From NCBI GenBank assembly GCA_910589545.1, contig CAJUSY010000008.1, positions 1 to 38,803 of the forward strand: a stretch of DNA of 38,803 nucleotides. The letters are read 5' to 3'. Below, piece after piece: positions 24,782-32,873 of this stretch. Made by a program: the position numbers and the translations under genes. The DNA comes from Peptoniphilaceae bacterium (lineage in GTDB: Bacteria; Bacillota; Clostridia; Tissierellales; Peptoniphilaceae). Positions within the stretch are counted from its first letter, which is position 1. Each line of letters starts with the position of its first letter. The notes beneath the pieces were generated by a model, which was not told the DNA's origin, did not search any database, and saw only the letters and a program-made list of their open reading frames with translations.

Positions 24782-26089
24782 TTGGATTTTTTAGAAAAAA
24801 GATTTCGTCTATCTGAAAAAAGGACAGACGTTAAGACGGAATTAATGGCAGGGTTTACTACATTTATGACTATGAGTTATATCTTGGCAGTGAATCCACA
24901 AATGTTAAGTGAAACCGGAATGGACAAAGGCGGAGTTTTTACAGCTAGTGTAATTGCAGGTATAATTGCGATGATTTGCATGGCTTTCTTAGCCAACTTG
25001 CCATTTGGTTTGGCACCAGGTATGGGACTTAATGCTTTTTTTACATTCACAGTTGTTAAAACTCTTGGATATACTTGGCAATTTGCACTTACTGCAGTAT
25101 TTTTGGAAGGTATTATATTCTTAATACTTTCTTTATTTAAAGTAAGAGAAATGATTTTTGATGCGATTCCAATGAATTTGAAAAAAGCAGTTAGCTGTGG
25201 AATTGGACTTTTCATAGCGTTAGTTGGTTTGGTAAATTCTGGAATTATTTTAAAAGGTGAAGGCACTGTTTTACAATTGGGAAATCTGTTGAGCAGAGAA
25301 AGCGTAGTATTTATTGTAGGTTTATTCATTATCGCTTTGCTATTAGCTAGAGAAATAAAAGGTGCTTTGATGTACGGCATTTTGGCGTCTACTGTTTTGG
25401 CGTTGGTTTTAGGAGTATCAAAGTATCAAGGCGGATCTCCAATAACATTGCCACCATCATTGGCCCCAGTAGCTTTTAAAGTACAATTCGACAAAATATT
25501 TACTTTTGATATGTTCACTGTAGTATTCACATTCTTATTCGTAGATATTTTCGATACAGTAGGAACTTTGGTTGGAGTTAGTGCGAAAGCTGGAATGTTA
25601 GATAAACAAGGGAAATTAAAAGAGGCATCTCCTGCATTATTAGCAGACGCAATTGGAACAACAGCTGGAGCATTACTTGGAACAAGTACAATAACTACAT
25701 TTGTTGAATCGGCATCTGGAGTTGCAGAAGGAGGAAGAACTGGTCTAACAGCTTTGTCTACAGCATTCTTTTTCTTCCTAAGCTTATTCTTGTTTCCAAT
25801 ATTCGGAATGATTCCAGCACAAGCAACAGGACCTGCATTAGTAATTGTAGGATTATTCATGCTAAGTTCGATAAAAGAAATCGACTTTTACGATTATTCA
25901 GAAGCAATTCCTGCATTTATAACAATAATTGCAATGCCATTTTGCTATTCAATCGCCGAAGGAATTTCTTTTGGAATGATAAGCTACGTTTTGATAAAAT
26001 TATTAGCAGGAAAAAGAAAAGATATTTCAATTTTGATGTATATATTGGCAATTGTTTTCGTTTTGAGAATTATATGGCCATTATTTTAA
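24782..26089 (+). CDS. NCS2-family purine permease (AzgA/PbuG-like)
   Basis: A 435-residue polytopic membrane protein (about 12-14 helices). It has the AzgA-type N terminus (FRLSEKRTDVKTELMAGFTTF), GLAPGMGLNAFFTF, and the conserved FVDIFDTVGTLVGV and GTSTITTFVESASGVAEGGRTG segments. Such proteins import hypoxanthine, guanine or adenine with protons. It starts at TTG 24782 after AAGGAGGG and lies 11 bases after the ABC-F gene. No purine riboswitch is present upstream. Confidence 0.92.
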   Translation: MDFLEKRFRLSEKRTDVKTELMAGFTTFMTMSYILAVNPQMLSETGMDKGGVFTASVIAGIIAMICMAFLANLPFGLAPGMGLNAFFTFTVVKTLGYTWQFALTAVFLEGIIFLILSLFKVREMIFDAIPMNLKKAVSCGIGLFIALVGLVNSGIILKGEGTVLQLGNLLSRESVVFIVGLFIIALLLAREIKGALMYGILASTVLALVLGVSKYQGGSPITLPPSLAPVAFKVQFDKIFTFDMFTVVFTFLFVDIFDTVGTLVGVSAKAGMLDKQGKLKEASPALLADAIGTTAGALLGTSTITTFVESASGVAEGGRTGLTALSTAFFFFLSLFLFPIFGMIPAQATGPALVIVGLFMLSSIKEIDFYDYSEAIPAFITIIAMPFCYSIAEGISFGMISYVLIKLLAGKRKDISILMYILAIVFVLRIIWPLF

Positions 26090-26102
26090 ATATTAAAAAA
26101 TG

Positions 26103-26137
26103 AGTAGTGCATTTCAAAAAAATGTGCTACTTTTTTT
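26103..26137 (+). terminator. Terminator after the purine permease
   Basis: 12-bp stem AGTAGTGCATTT/AAATGTGCTACT with one wobble pair, 5-base loop, seven T. Confidence 0.85.
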
Positions 26138-26198
26138 ATGCGAAAGTATTTCAAATTTTAAAATTACGTGTTATACTTTTATTGTAAACGATAACATA

Positions 26199-26228
26199 AT
26201 TACAGAGAATTCATAGAATTTATATAAT
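26199..26228 (+). promoter_or_regulatory. Possible promoter of the C39-like peptidase gene
   Basis: ATTACA, 18 bases, TATAAT. An AACGAT/ATCGTT inverted repeat (26187-26192, 26231-26236) brackets it. The transcript leader is more than 100 bases long. Confidence 0.4.
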
Positions 26229-26260
26229 TAATCGTTAAAAACTCAAATAACTTAGCTATT

Positions 26261-26317
26261 AAAAAGAAGAAAAATAAAATAAGGAGGTTATAAAAATAGA
26301 AAAAACGTCTTCTTTTT
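26261..26317 (+). promoter_or_regulatory. Leader hairpin enclosing an orphan Shine-Dalgarno
   Basis: A 10-bp perfect inverted repeat (AAAAAGAAGA 26261-26270, TCTTCTTTTT 26308-26317) encloses a perfect AAGGAGG at 26281-26287. No ATG, GTG or TTG follows that site at normal spacing. An ATA codon at 26296 opens a 14-codon frame that stops at TAA (26338-26340), three bases before the real start. It could be a relic leader peptide or a ribosome stand-by site. Confidence 0.35.
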
Positions 26318-26343
26318 ATAAAATAAAATTAAAGGAGTAAAAT

Positions 26344-26988
26344 ATGAAGAAAATTAGCAAAAAAATATTATTGCTTTTAATGGCAATTGTAGTATTAGTA
26401 ACACCGACTTTTACAGGAGCAGTAAGACAAGAAGTACACAACAACAGAAACTATAATTGGTATATAGATCAAGGAAATACGGGATGGGCGAGTAATTCCA
26501 ATTGTGGTCCTTCTTCAAGTGTTATGGTAGAAAAATGGTTCAATAGAAATACAGATGCAACAGCTGAAGATTCGAGAGATCGTTATCCTATGCAAGGTGG
26601 ATGGTGGTCCACAAACACTGTATCAAGATATTTAAATGATCAAAGGGTTCCTAATCGTACGATTGTATATAATGGAGAAAACACTTTGACAGATATTTTG
26701 GATAACGGAAACATAGCAATTGTTTGCGTTAATACTGGATTTATTTCTTTTAATAATAACAATAACTCAAACATCGGTAGATTTTATAATTACCAAGGAG
26801 GACATTTCTTAGTTGTAAAAGGATACACTCATATCAACAACAGATTGTATTTTGAAGTTTACGATCCAAACAACTGGGGTGAAATGTATTTTAATGGACA
26901 ACCGAAAGGAAAAGACAGATTATACGATGCAAATGAATTATCCCAATCAATTTTTAGATGGTGGGGAAATATCATAGTTATAGGATAG
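26344..26988 (+). CDS. Secreted C39-like cysteine peptidase
   Basis: 214 residues with a signal peptide (KKISKK then a hydrophobic stretch, cleavage near TGA-V 27). The mature domain matches the papain-like C39-2 family: catalytic Cys54 in SNCGPSS, His154 in QGGHFLVVKGY and Asp174 in VYDPN. It is therefore a probable extracellular peptidase or peptide-bond-modifying enzyme. There is no anchor or wall-binding domain. AAAGGAG precedes the ATG. The gene stands alone between two terminators. Substrate unknown; a role at the host surface is possible but not shown. Confidence 0.85.
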   Translation: MKKISKKILLLLMAIVVLVTPTFTGAVRQEVHNNRNYNWYIDQGNTGWASNSNCGPSSSVMVEKWFNRNTDATAEDSRDRYPMQGGWWSTNTVSRYLNDQRVPNRTIVYNGENTLTDILDNGNIAIVCVNTGFISFNNNNNSNIGRFYNYQGGHFLVVKGYTHINNRLYFEVYDPNNWGEMYFNGQPKGKDRLYDANELSQSIFRWWGNIIVIG

Positions 26989-26993
26989 CAAAT

Positions 26994-27026
26994 CAAAGCC
27001 TTGAAATTAATTTTCAGGGCTTTTTT
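26994..27026 (+). terminator. Terminator after the C39-like peptidase gene
   Basis: AAAGCCTTGAAA pairs with TTTCAGGGCTTT (one wobble pair), followed by TTTTTT. Confidence 0.75.
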
Positions 27027-27100
27027 ATTTATAAAATTTACCAATAAATAAGCCGTTATTTATTGAATAATCTTATAAATCTGAAAAAGATTTTTTTTGA

Positions 27101-27109
27101 TGTTATAAT
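27101..27109 (+). promoter_or_regulatory. Extended -10 promoter of the reductase operon
   Basis: TGTTATAAT. The transcript should begin near 27116, which excludes the in-frame starts upstream of 27126 and leaves a leader of about ten bases containing GGTGAT. Confidence 0.6.
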
Positions 27110-27125
27110 GAAGATGGTGATAAAT

Positions 27126-27881
27126 ATGTATTATGTAGGAATTGATATAGGTTCAACTGCTTCAAAGGTAGTTGTTTTAGATGATTCAAAAAAAGAAATT
27201 CTTTTCAAAAAAGTTATGCCAACGGGCTGGAGTTCTGTTGAAACAAGTAAAACTATAAAAGAATGGCTAGAATCAAATGGAGTAAACGAAGATAATAGCA
27301 AAGTTGTTGCTACAGGATACGGGAGAGTTTCTGTTCCATTTGCGGACAAAGTCGTTACAGAAATAACATGCCACGCAAAAGGCGCAAGTTTTTTCAATGA
27401 TACTGATATGACTATTATCGACATTGGAGGACAAGATACAAAAGCCATAAGTTACAAAAATCGTATGGTAGAAGATTTCATAATGAATGATAAGTGTTCT
27501 GCTGGTACTGGGAAATTTTTGGAAGTAATGGCAAATCGTCTTGGTGTTGGACTGGACGAAATGTTTGATTTGGCAAGAACTGGAAAAGATGTGAAAATTT
27601 CATCGATGTGTACGGTTTTTGCTGAAACAGAAATCATTTCTCTAATTGGAAAAGGTACACCAAAAGAAGATATTGCATGTGGTGTAATTAATTCTATCAT
27701 TAATAAAGTGAAGACCTTGGTTCACAGACTTCCAGCGACCGATTATTATTTCTTAACTGGAGGTTTTTCGGGAAATGATTATATGACAGAACACTTATCA
27801 CAACTTCTGTCAGCAACCGTAGAAACAAATGAGAACGCAAGATTTGCTGGAGCAATAGGAGCAGCAGTCTTGGCAAGATAA
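27126..27881 (+). CDS. ATPase activator of 2-hydroxyacyl-CoA dehydratase/double-cubane family
   Basis: A 251-residue ASKHA-fold iron-sulfur ATPase of the HgdC/FldI type. It uses ATP to fire low-potential electrons into a partner enzyme. Signatures are GIDIGSTASK (5-14), IDIGGQD (98-104), Cys124 in DKCSAGTGKF and Cys162 in SMCTVFAE. The two cysteines ligate the [4Fe-4S] cluster shared by the homodimer. I chose ATG 27126 from the promoter position. The next start codon overlaps its stop. The partners are the two proteins encoded downstream. The enzyme needs strict anaerobiosis. Confidence 0.92.
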   Translation: MYYVGIDIGSTASKVVVLDDSKKEILFKKVMPTGWSSVETSKTIKEWLESNGVNEDNSKVVATGYGRVSVPFADKVVTEITCHAKGASFFNDTDMTIIDIGGQDTKAISYKNRMVEDFIMNDKCSAGTGKFLEVMANRLGVGLDEMFDLARTGKDVKISSMCTVFAETEIISLIGKGTPKEDIACGVINSIINKVKTLVHRLPATDYYFLTGGFSGNDYMTEHLSQLLSATVETNENARFAGAIGAAVLAR

Positions 27882-28675
27882 TGGATTATTTAGATATTAG
27901 AAAAAACGCATATATTGATGCACTCACTTTGAGAGAATCATCAACTGTTGTTTCATTGTGGGGCAGAGTTCCATGGGAAATTGTTGAGAGTTTTGGAGTT
28001 ACAACAGTGTATTCTTATGGAATGGACAGGGAAGTCACAGAAGATTATTCGGATAATAATTACTGTGATATGTTGAATTCTTCTTTTGCTTATTTGGAAC
28101 TTGGAAGATGTCCTTTTATGTTTAGTTCATCATTTTTCATTGTAGATGATAGTTGCAAAATTCGCTACGAAACTTTGAAAAAGAAAACCGACAAGGATGT
28201 TTTCGTGTACAAATACAGGAATTATAAATCTTTTATTGAGTATTTGGAAGATAAATTAGACAAAAAATTTGACGAAGAAAAATTTAATGATTTAATTGAA
28301 AAATCCAGAGAAATTTCATCTCTTATATTCAATCTCAGAAAATGCGATATTGATGAGAGAAGAATATACGAGGTGGAATATTTCTCCAAATTTATCTTCG
28401 ACATCGACAAAAGAATAGAATTTATCAAAGAACATATAGATGATTCTTTTAGGGAAAAATCATCTGTAAAACTTCAGGCAGCAGCTGGAGTGTACAAAAA
28501 ATTTGATCAATTAATCAAAGAAGGCTATTTTTGTGAAGGCGAATATCACGATATTTTTACAAAAAAAGGATTTGAATACATAGATGAAAAGTACAAGCAA
28601 TTCGATTTCAAACCTGATTATGTGATTAATAACTGTAGCCAATTTGATTATGATGATAATGTAATTACTTACTAG
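27881..28675 (+). CDS. Short 2-hydroxyacyl-CoA dehydratase-like (double-cubane paralogue) protein
   Basis: 264 residues, about two-thirds of the family length. The N-terminal half aligns by eye with the next gene's product. SLWGRVPWEIVESFGV corresponds to GTFCIHVPDEVVFGCG, and Cys62, Cys77 and Cys92 keep exactly the 15-residue intervals of Cys114, Cys129 and Cys144 there. The surrounding pattern (CP then a hydrophobic stretch, C-K and Lys-rich) is also kept. The usual GETTCDGKKK has become VDDSCKIRY. The first-domain cysteine (Cys76 equivalent) is Gly. The C-terminal domain is reduced to a charged helical region. It may be a scaffold or regulatory subunit. Function not known. Confidence 0.7.
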   Translation: MDYLDIRKNAYIDALTLRESSTVVSLWGRVPWEIVESFGVTTVYSYGMDREVTEDYSDNNYCDMLNSSFAYLELGRCPFMFSSSFFIVDDSCKIRYETLKKKTDKDVFVYKYRNYKSFIEYLEDKLDKKFDEEKFNDLIEKSREISSLIFNLRKCDIDERRIYEVEYFSKFIFDIDKRIEFIKEHIDDSFREKSSVKLQAAAGVYKKFDQLIKEGYFCEGEYHDIFTKKGFEYIDEKYKQFDFKPDYVINNCSQFDYDDNVITY

Positions 28676-28686
28676 GGGGTATTTAA

Positions 28687-29970
28687 ATGGCAGATTACAG
28701 AAAAATGTGGGAAGATTTAGGAATGAACGTTGAAGAACACGACGTTTTGTGTGAAGTTTTACCACAAGCATTTGGTGATGTATATTTATCACAAGATAAT
28801 AGACCAGAAAAAATGGATTATTTCAACATGGTTGTTGCAGAAATCCACGGAATTAGACCAGCTGAATTAATCGAATTCCAAAAAAACGGCGGAAAAGTTG
28901 TAGGAACATTCTGCATTCACGTTCCTGACGAAGTAGTATTTGGATGCGGAGCTATAAATACTGGTTTGTGTTCAGGATCTCAATTCTGGGTACCAGGTGG
29001 AGAAAAATATCTTCCAACTGCAACATGTCCACTAATCAAGGCATCTTTAGGTGCTAGATTTGAAAAAACTTGTCCATTCTTCAGACTTGCAGATTTATTT
29101 GTCGGAGAAACGACTTGCGACGGCAAGAAAAAAGCATGGGAAATCATGTCAAAAGATGCTCCAATGTACATCTTTGATTTGCCACAAATGAAACGAGACA
29201 AAGACGTTGAATTCTTCAAAGACGAAGTTTACAGATATATTGCAAGAATTGAAGAATTAACTGGCAACAAATTAACTCCAGAATCTCTTCATGATGCAAT
29301 TGTTTTAATCAACAACAAAAGACGTGCAATGCAAAGATTATGGGAATTCCGTAAATTAGACAATGTTCCAATCAGTGGTAAAGACTGTTTATTGATTTCT
29401 CAAATCGCATTCTACGATGATCCAACTAGATTTGCACAAAAAGTAAATGAATTGTGCGACGAATTGGATAAGAGAAAAGAACAAAACGTAAGCGTATACA
29501 AAAAAGGCGCTACAAGATTAATGTTAACAGGAACTCCATTATCTATTCCAAACTGGAAACTACACCACATCATTGAATCAAGTGGAGCAGCTGTTGTATG
29601 TGAAGAAATGTGTACAGGTTCAAGATATTTCGAATTAACTGTAGATGAATCCGGCAAAACTATGGACGAAATGGTTGATCACTTAACAGATAGATACATG
29701 AAAGGTATCAACTGTGCATGCTATACTCCAAATACTGAAAGAGTTGACGACATCATCAGACTAGCAAAAGAATACAACGTTGACGGTGTAATCGATGTTA
29801 ACTTAAAATTCTGTAACATTTACGATACAGAAGGTCATATTGTAGAAAAAGAACTTAAAGACCACAACATTCCAGTATTGGGAATTGAAACTGATTATAC
29901 TGATGAAGACAGCGAACAATTGAAGACAAGAATTGAAGCATTCGTTGAAATGATTGAAAATGGCAGATAA
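28687..29970 (+). CDS. Double-cubane-cluster-type anaerobic reductase
   Basis: 427 residues of the 2-hydroxyacyl-CoA dehydratase/BcrC/HgdB superfamily, closest in pattern to double-cubane cluster proteins (DCCP). Cluster ligand candidates are Cys76, Cys114, Cys129 and Cys144 (ATCPLIK, KTCPFF, GETTCDGKKK), repeated in the C-terminal half by ECMCTG- and CACY-type cysteines. ETTCDGKKK is highly characteristic. DCCPs receive electrons from an ASKHA activator, encoded two genes upstream, and reduce small molecules; the natural substrate is unknown. GGGGGT(A) is the ribosome site. No CoA-transferase or amino acid pathway genes are adjacent, which argues against a fermentation dehydratase. Confidence 0.88.
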   Translation: MADYRKMWEDLGMNVEEHDVLCEVLPQAFGDVYLSQDNRPEKMDYFNMVVAEIHGIRPAELIEFQKNGGKVVGTFCIHVPDEVVFGCGAINTGLCSGSQFWVPGGEKYLPTATCPLIKASLGARFEKTCPFFRLADLFVGETTCDGKKKAWEIMSKDAPMYIFDLPQMKRDKDVEFFKDEVYRYIARIEELTGNKLTPESLHDAIVLINNKRRAMQRLWEFRKLDNVPISGKDCLLISQIAFYDDPTRFAQKVNELCDELDKRKEQNVSVYKKGATRLMLTGTPLSIPNWKLHHIIESSGAAVVCEEMCTGSRYFELTVDESGKTMDEMVDHLTDRYMKGINCACYTPNTERVDDIIRLAKEYNVDGVIDVNLKFCNIYDTEGHIVEKELKDHNIPVLGIETDYTDEDSEQLKTRIEAFVEMIENGR

Positions 29971-29971
29971 A

Positions 29972-30223
29972 ATGAACTACATCTTGTTCAAAGATGTGGC
30001 AAACGGACAAAAACTTTACGATTTAATCAAAGAAAATTCTATTAAAGCTACGATTGCACCAACGCCAAGAGTCTTGGATGTGTGTTGTGGGATTTCTATA
30101 TTGTACGATAACTTGGAAGACAAACCAAAAATCGAGAAAATTATAGAAGAAAACAACATAGTAATTAAAGGCTTTCACGAAATAGAACGAGATATTAATC
30201 CTAACAGGATGAAATTTTTGTAA
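29972..30223 (+). CDS. DUF3343 protein (putative Se/S carrier-like)
   Basis: An 83-residue protein with the DUF3343 pattern: N-terminal YILFKDVANGQKLYDLI, then APTPRVLDVCCGISILYD with vicinal cysteines, and a short C-terminal helix. ATG 29972 follows the preceding stop by one base (TAAAATG), suggesting re-initiation. In-frame ATGs at 29954 and 29960 inside the upstream gene are also possible. DUF3343 members often sit beside dehydratase-family or selenium/sulfur genes and have been proposed to carry sulfur or selenium. A cluster-assembly or redox role in this operon is inference. Confidence 0.85.
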   Translation: MNYILFKDVANGQKLYDLIKENSIKATIAPTPRVLDVCCGISILYDNLEDKPKIEKIIEENNIVIKGFHEIERDINPNRMKFL

Positions 30224-30236
30224 ATTGTAAACTTAG

Positions 30237-30262
30237 AAAGAGCACAATTCGTGCTCTTTTTT
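30237..30262 (+). terminator. Terminator of the reductase operon
   Basis: AAAGAGCAC/GTGCTCTTT perfect stem, loop AATTC, T run. Confidence 0.9.
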
Positions 30263-30321
30263 GATGCATGTGAAAAGCCTAAATATGGTAAAATAATAGT
30301 AGCAATAAAAAGGAGAATAAA

Positions 30322-31689
30322 ATGAGAGCTGGAATTTTTCAATTTATGAATGATGCTGTTAATTTAATTAATAGTCGTTACAAATTCATAAACTTTGTAG
30401 CAGAAGAAACAAAAGAGTTTTTCAGTAAAGTTTTTGAAACGAACGAAGATGTTATTAATATTAACGCACGTGTAAAAAAAGAAGACAGCATCAAAGAAAA
30501 AATATTAAAACAAAATTATTATATAAAATGTAAAGACGTAGAGGATGTGTTCAATCTATTTCCAGATTTAATTGGAGTTAGAATAGAATGTCGTTTCAAT
30601 GAAAATGAAAAAGATTTGTACGAATATTTGAAAAGACTTTTTTATTACAAAGATGACAACGGCTACTATTATTCCAAGTACGATATGAGAATTAGACTCA
30701 ACCTAGATCAACCACAACCACAAAAACAAAAAAACGGGTTTGAGATTTATAAAATTGACGCTATTTTCGTAGAAAATGACGACATGAAAATCAATTTTGA
30801 AGTTCAAATCAAATCCATGGTCAATGTGTTCTGGGGAGAGGTAGATCATTCGATTTTGTACAAAAACTCAAACTACGTTATGACAGAAGATTTGATTCGT
30901 GATGTGATGTACTCCATTAAGAACAATCTAACTATAATCGACAAACAACTCAACAGTGTTTACAAAAAAATGATGACAGTGGAATCCAACGAAGATGATG
31001 CTACAAGACAACAATTTAAAAGCATCATAACAAAAATGATTCACGATGGATACATGCTCAAATTAAAATACAATTTAGGTTTTGTAATAGATATGAGAAA
31101 TATTGCAAATGTAGTAAGCGATTATTTGTTTTCAATAATGGATGTTTTGGAGAAAAAACAATACGAAGAAAGATTAATCGACATATTAAACAAAGTCAAT
31201 GCCATTAGCAATAAGCCGATTAGTTTCGGAGGATTGTATGATTTTTCAGATATGGAATTTGGAGATTACATTCACACTTCATTCGCACAGGGACTTAACA
31301 GCAGATTGGACAAGGACTTCAACTGGAATTTCTGTTTGTCGATATTATTTGCCCTTGATGACAGAGAAAACAACGAAATTTTTATGGATTTTGTGTATTA
31401 TGTGATATATTCCATAAAAAAAGTCATCGAAAAAGAAATCAGCAACTGCAACATCAACCAAACTTACCAAGATATTTTGACGGATAAATTAATGAAAGAA
31501 AGCATAAAATATTTGTCGGAATCATATAATATTAATAATTTTTCACAAAATTCATTCGAAATAATAGGAGAAATCGTAGAAGAATTTGTAAAAGATGTGG
31601 AAAGCGTGGAAGACATTGAAAAACTAGACTTTTTAGCATTGAGAAACAAATTCTTGGAAAAATTTGAAGGAATCAAAAATGAAGATTAG
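30322..31689 (+). CDS. RelA/SpoT-domain protein, possibly divergent alarmone synthetase
   Basis: 455 residues. Residues about 45-185 match the (p)ppGpp synthetase fold: RVKKEDSIKEK (50-60), DLIGVRIECRF (82-92) and FEVQIKSMVNVFWGEVDHSILYKN (159-182), including Glu160 and His176. The substrate-binding NGYxSLH loop is altered to NGFEIYK (138-144), losing Tyr, Ser and His. There is no HD hydrolase domain. The C-terminal 270 residues are helical and unlike the TGS/ACT region of long Rel proteins. An extended -10 (TGGTAAAAT, 30286-30294) and AAAGGAG precede it. It may synthesise an alarmone, use another substrate, or be inactive. It overlaps acpS by 11 bases. Confidence 0.78.
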   Translation: MRAGIFQFMNDAVNLINSRYKFINFVAEETKEFFSKVFETNEDVININARVKKEDSIKEKILKQNYYIKCKDVEDVFNLFPDLIGVRIECRFNENEKDLYEYLKRLFYYKDDNGYYYSKYDMRIRLNLDQPQPQKQKNGFEIYKIDAIFVENDDMKINFEVQIKSMVNVFWGEVDHSILYKNSNYVMTEDLIRDVMYSIKNNLTIIDKQLNSVYKKMMTVESNEDDATRQQFKSIITKMIHDGYMLKLKYNLGFVIDMRNIANVVSDYLFSIMDVLEKKQYEERLIDILNKVNAISNKPISFGGLYDFSDMEFGDYIHTSFAQGLNSRLDKDFNWNFCLSILFALDDRENNEIFMDFVYYVIYSIKKVIEKEISNCNINQTYQDILTDKLMKESIKYLSESYNINNFSQNSFEIIGEIVEEFVKDVESVEDIEKLDFLALRNKFLEKFEGIKNED

Positions 31690-32032
31690 ATGTGGAACTG
31701 ATATTCTAAGAGTTTCACGAATTGAAAACATAAAAAATCTGGATAAATTTATGAAAAAAGTCTTTACTGAACGAGAAATTTCATACATTGAATCGAAAAA
31801 TCGTAATTATGAGACGATTACAGGGATGTTTTGCATGAAAGAGGCAGTGTCAAAAGCTTTGAAGACTGGAATTGGTAAAATGAGTTTTATGGATGTGGAG
31901 TCTATACATGATGACGGTTTAGTTGTAAAATTAAATACAGATAAATTTCCAAAAGTTTTAGATATTGATGCATCCATTTCTCACGATGAAGAATACGCAA
32001 TAGCAATGTGCGTGTTGATGTTGGAGGATTAA
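31679..32032 (+). CDS. acpS: Holo-[acyl-carrier-protein] synthase
   Basis: A 117-residue phosphopantetheinyl transferase that activates acyl carrier protein. The motifs GTDILRVSRIE near the N terminus (Mg-binding Asp) and FCMKEAVSKAL, and the C-terminal SISHDEEYA, are intact. ATG 31679 is chosen (AAGGAA upstream, start MKIRCGTDI). An earlier in-frame ATG at 31664 would add five residues. The acpS-nnrD-alr-mazF order is common in Firmicutes. Confidence 0.94.
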   Translation: MKIRCGTDILRVSRIENIKNLDKFMKKVFTEREISYIESKNRNYETITGMFCMKEAVSKALKTGIGKMSFMDVESIHDDGLVVKLNTDKFPKVLDIDASISHDEEYAIAMCVLMLED

Positions 32033-32033
32033 A

Positions 32034-32873
32034 ATGGATTTTACAATAAAAAAACGCGACCCTTTTTCCAATAAAGGAAACTACGGAAGAGTCTGCATAA
32101 TTGGTGGTTCGAACGGAATGTGTGGTAGCGTCTACTTGGCAAGCATGGCAGCACTTCGCTGTGGTAGTGGATTGGTGTACACAATTGTCCCTGAAATTAT
32201 CTCGGAAATCATGCAAATTAAATCCGTTGAGAATATAATACTTCCACTTGAATGTGACGACAAAAAATTGAGTGATAATTCTATTTCTCAAATTTTAGAA
32301 TATATTTCCAATAAAAACTGTGTCGCAATTGGATGTGGCATGGGAAAGGATGAATTAAATTACGAATTGATAAAAGCCGTACTCAAAAACTTCCATAAAC
32401 CAGTTTTGATAGATGCTGATGGATTAAACTCAATAAAAGATTTCTGTGAACTAGAATTTGAAGATTATTCAGTTGCCATAACTCCACATCCATTGGAATT
32501 TAGTAGACTTTCGGGATTGGATGTAGATTATATCAATCAAAATCGTGAGGAAGTAGCTACGGATTTTTCAAAAAAACACAAATGTATCGTAGTTCTCAAA
32601 GGCCATCACACAATCGTCGCAAAAAATGACGAAATTTATGTAAACAATACAGGAAACGCTGGAATGGCAACAGCTGGAAGTGGGGATTGTTTGTCTGGAA
32701 TTATTACAAGTTTTATGCACAACACAGATGTGTTCGAGGCTTGTAAATTGGGAGTGTATATTCACGGACTAGCTGGAGATTTTGCAAAACAAAAAATAGG
32801 AGAGGACAGCATTATTGCATCGGATATTATTAGAAATTTACCGGAAGCGATTAGTGCTTGTAAGGAGAAATAA
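32034..32873 (+). CDS. nnrD: ADP/ATP-dependent NAD(P)HX dehydratase
   Basis: A 279-residue ribokinase-like repair enzyme that dehydrates damaged, hydrated NAD(P)H. Signatures: GRVCIIGGSNGMCGS near residue 19, ITPHPLEFSRL, and the nucleotide-binding NAGMATAGSGDCLSGII. The fused NnrE epimerase domain found in many bacteria is absent. It starts one base after acpS ends and overlaps alr by one base, so the three genes are coupled. Confidence 0.93.
   Translation: MDFTIKKRDPFSNKGNYGRVCIIGGSNGMCGSVYLASMAALRCGSGLVYTIVPEIISEIMQIKSVENIILPLECDDKKLSDNSISQILEYISNKNCVAIGCGMGKDELNYELIKAVLKNFHKPVLIDADGLNSIKDFCELEFEDYSVAITPHPLEFSRLSGLDVDYINQNREEVATDFSKKHKCIVVLKGHHTIVAKNDEIYVNNTGNAGMATAGSGDCLSGIITSFMHNTDVFEACKLGVYIHGLAGDFAKQKIGEDSIIASDIIRNLPEAISACKEK

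Noticed and set aside
24690..24790. Purine riboswitch before the NCS2 permease
   Set aside because: The permease begins 11 bases after the ABC-F gene; no aptamer sequence is present.
23642..25860. Long minus-strand frames opposite the ABC-F and purine permease genes (up to 167 codons)
   Set aside because: Composition and lack of motifs or ribosome sites show they are antisense shadows of well-supported plus-strand genes.
27063..27125. Upstream extension of the ASKHA activator
   Set aside because: It would begin before the extended -10 element at 27101-27109; the conserved protein begins YYVGIDIGS.
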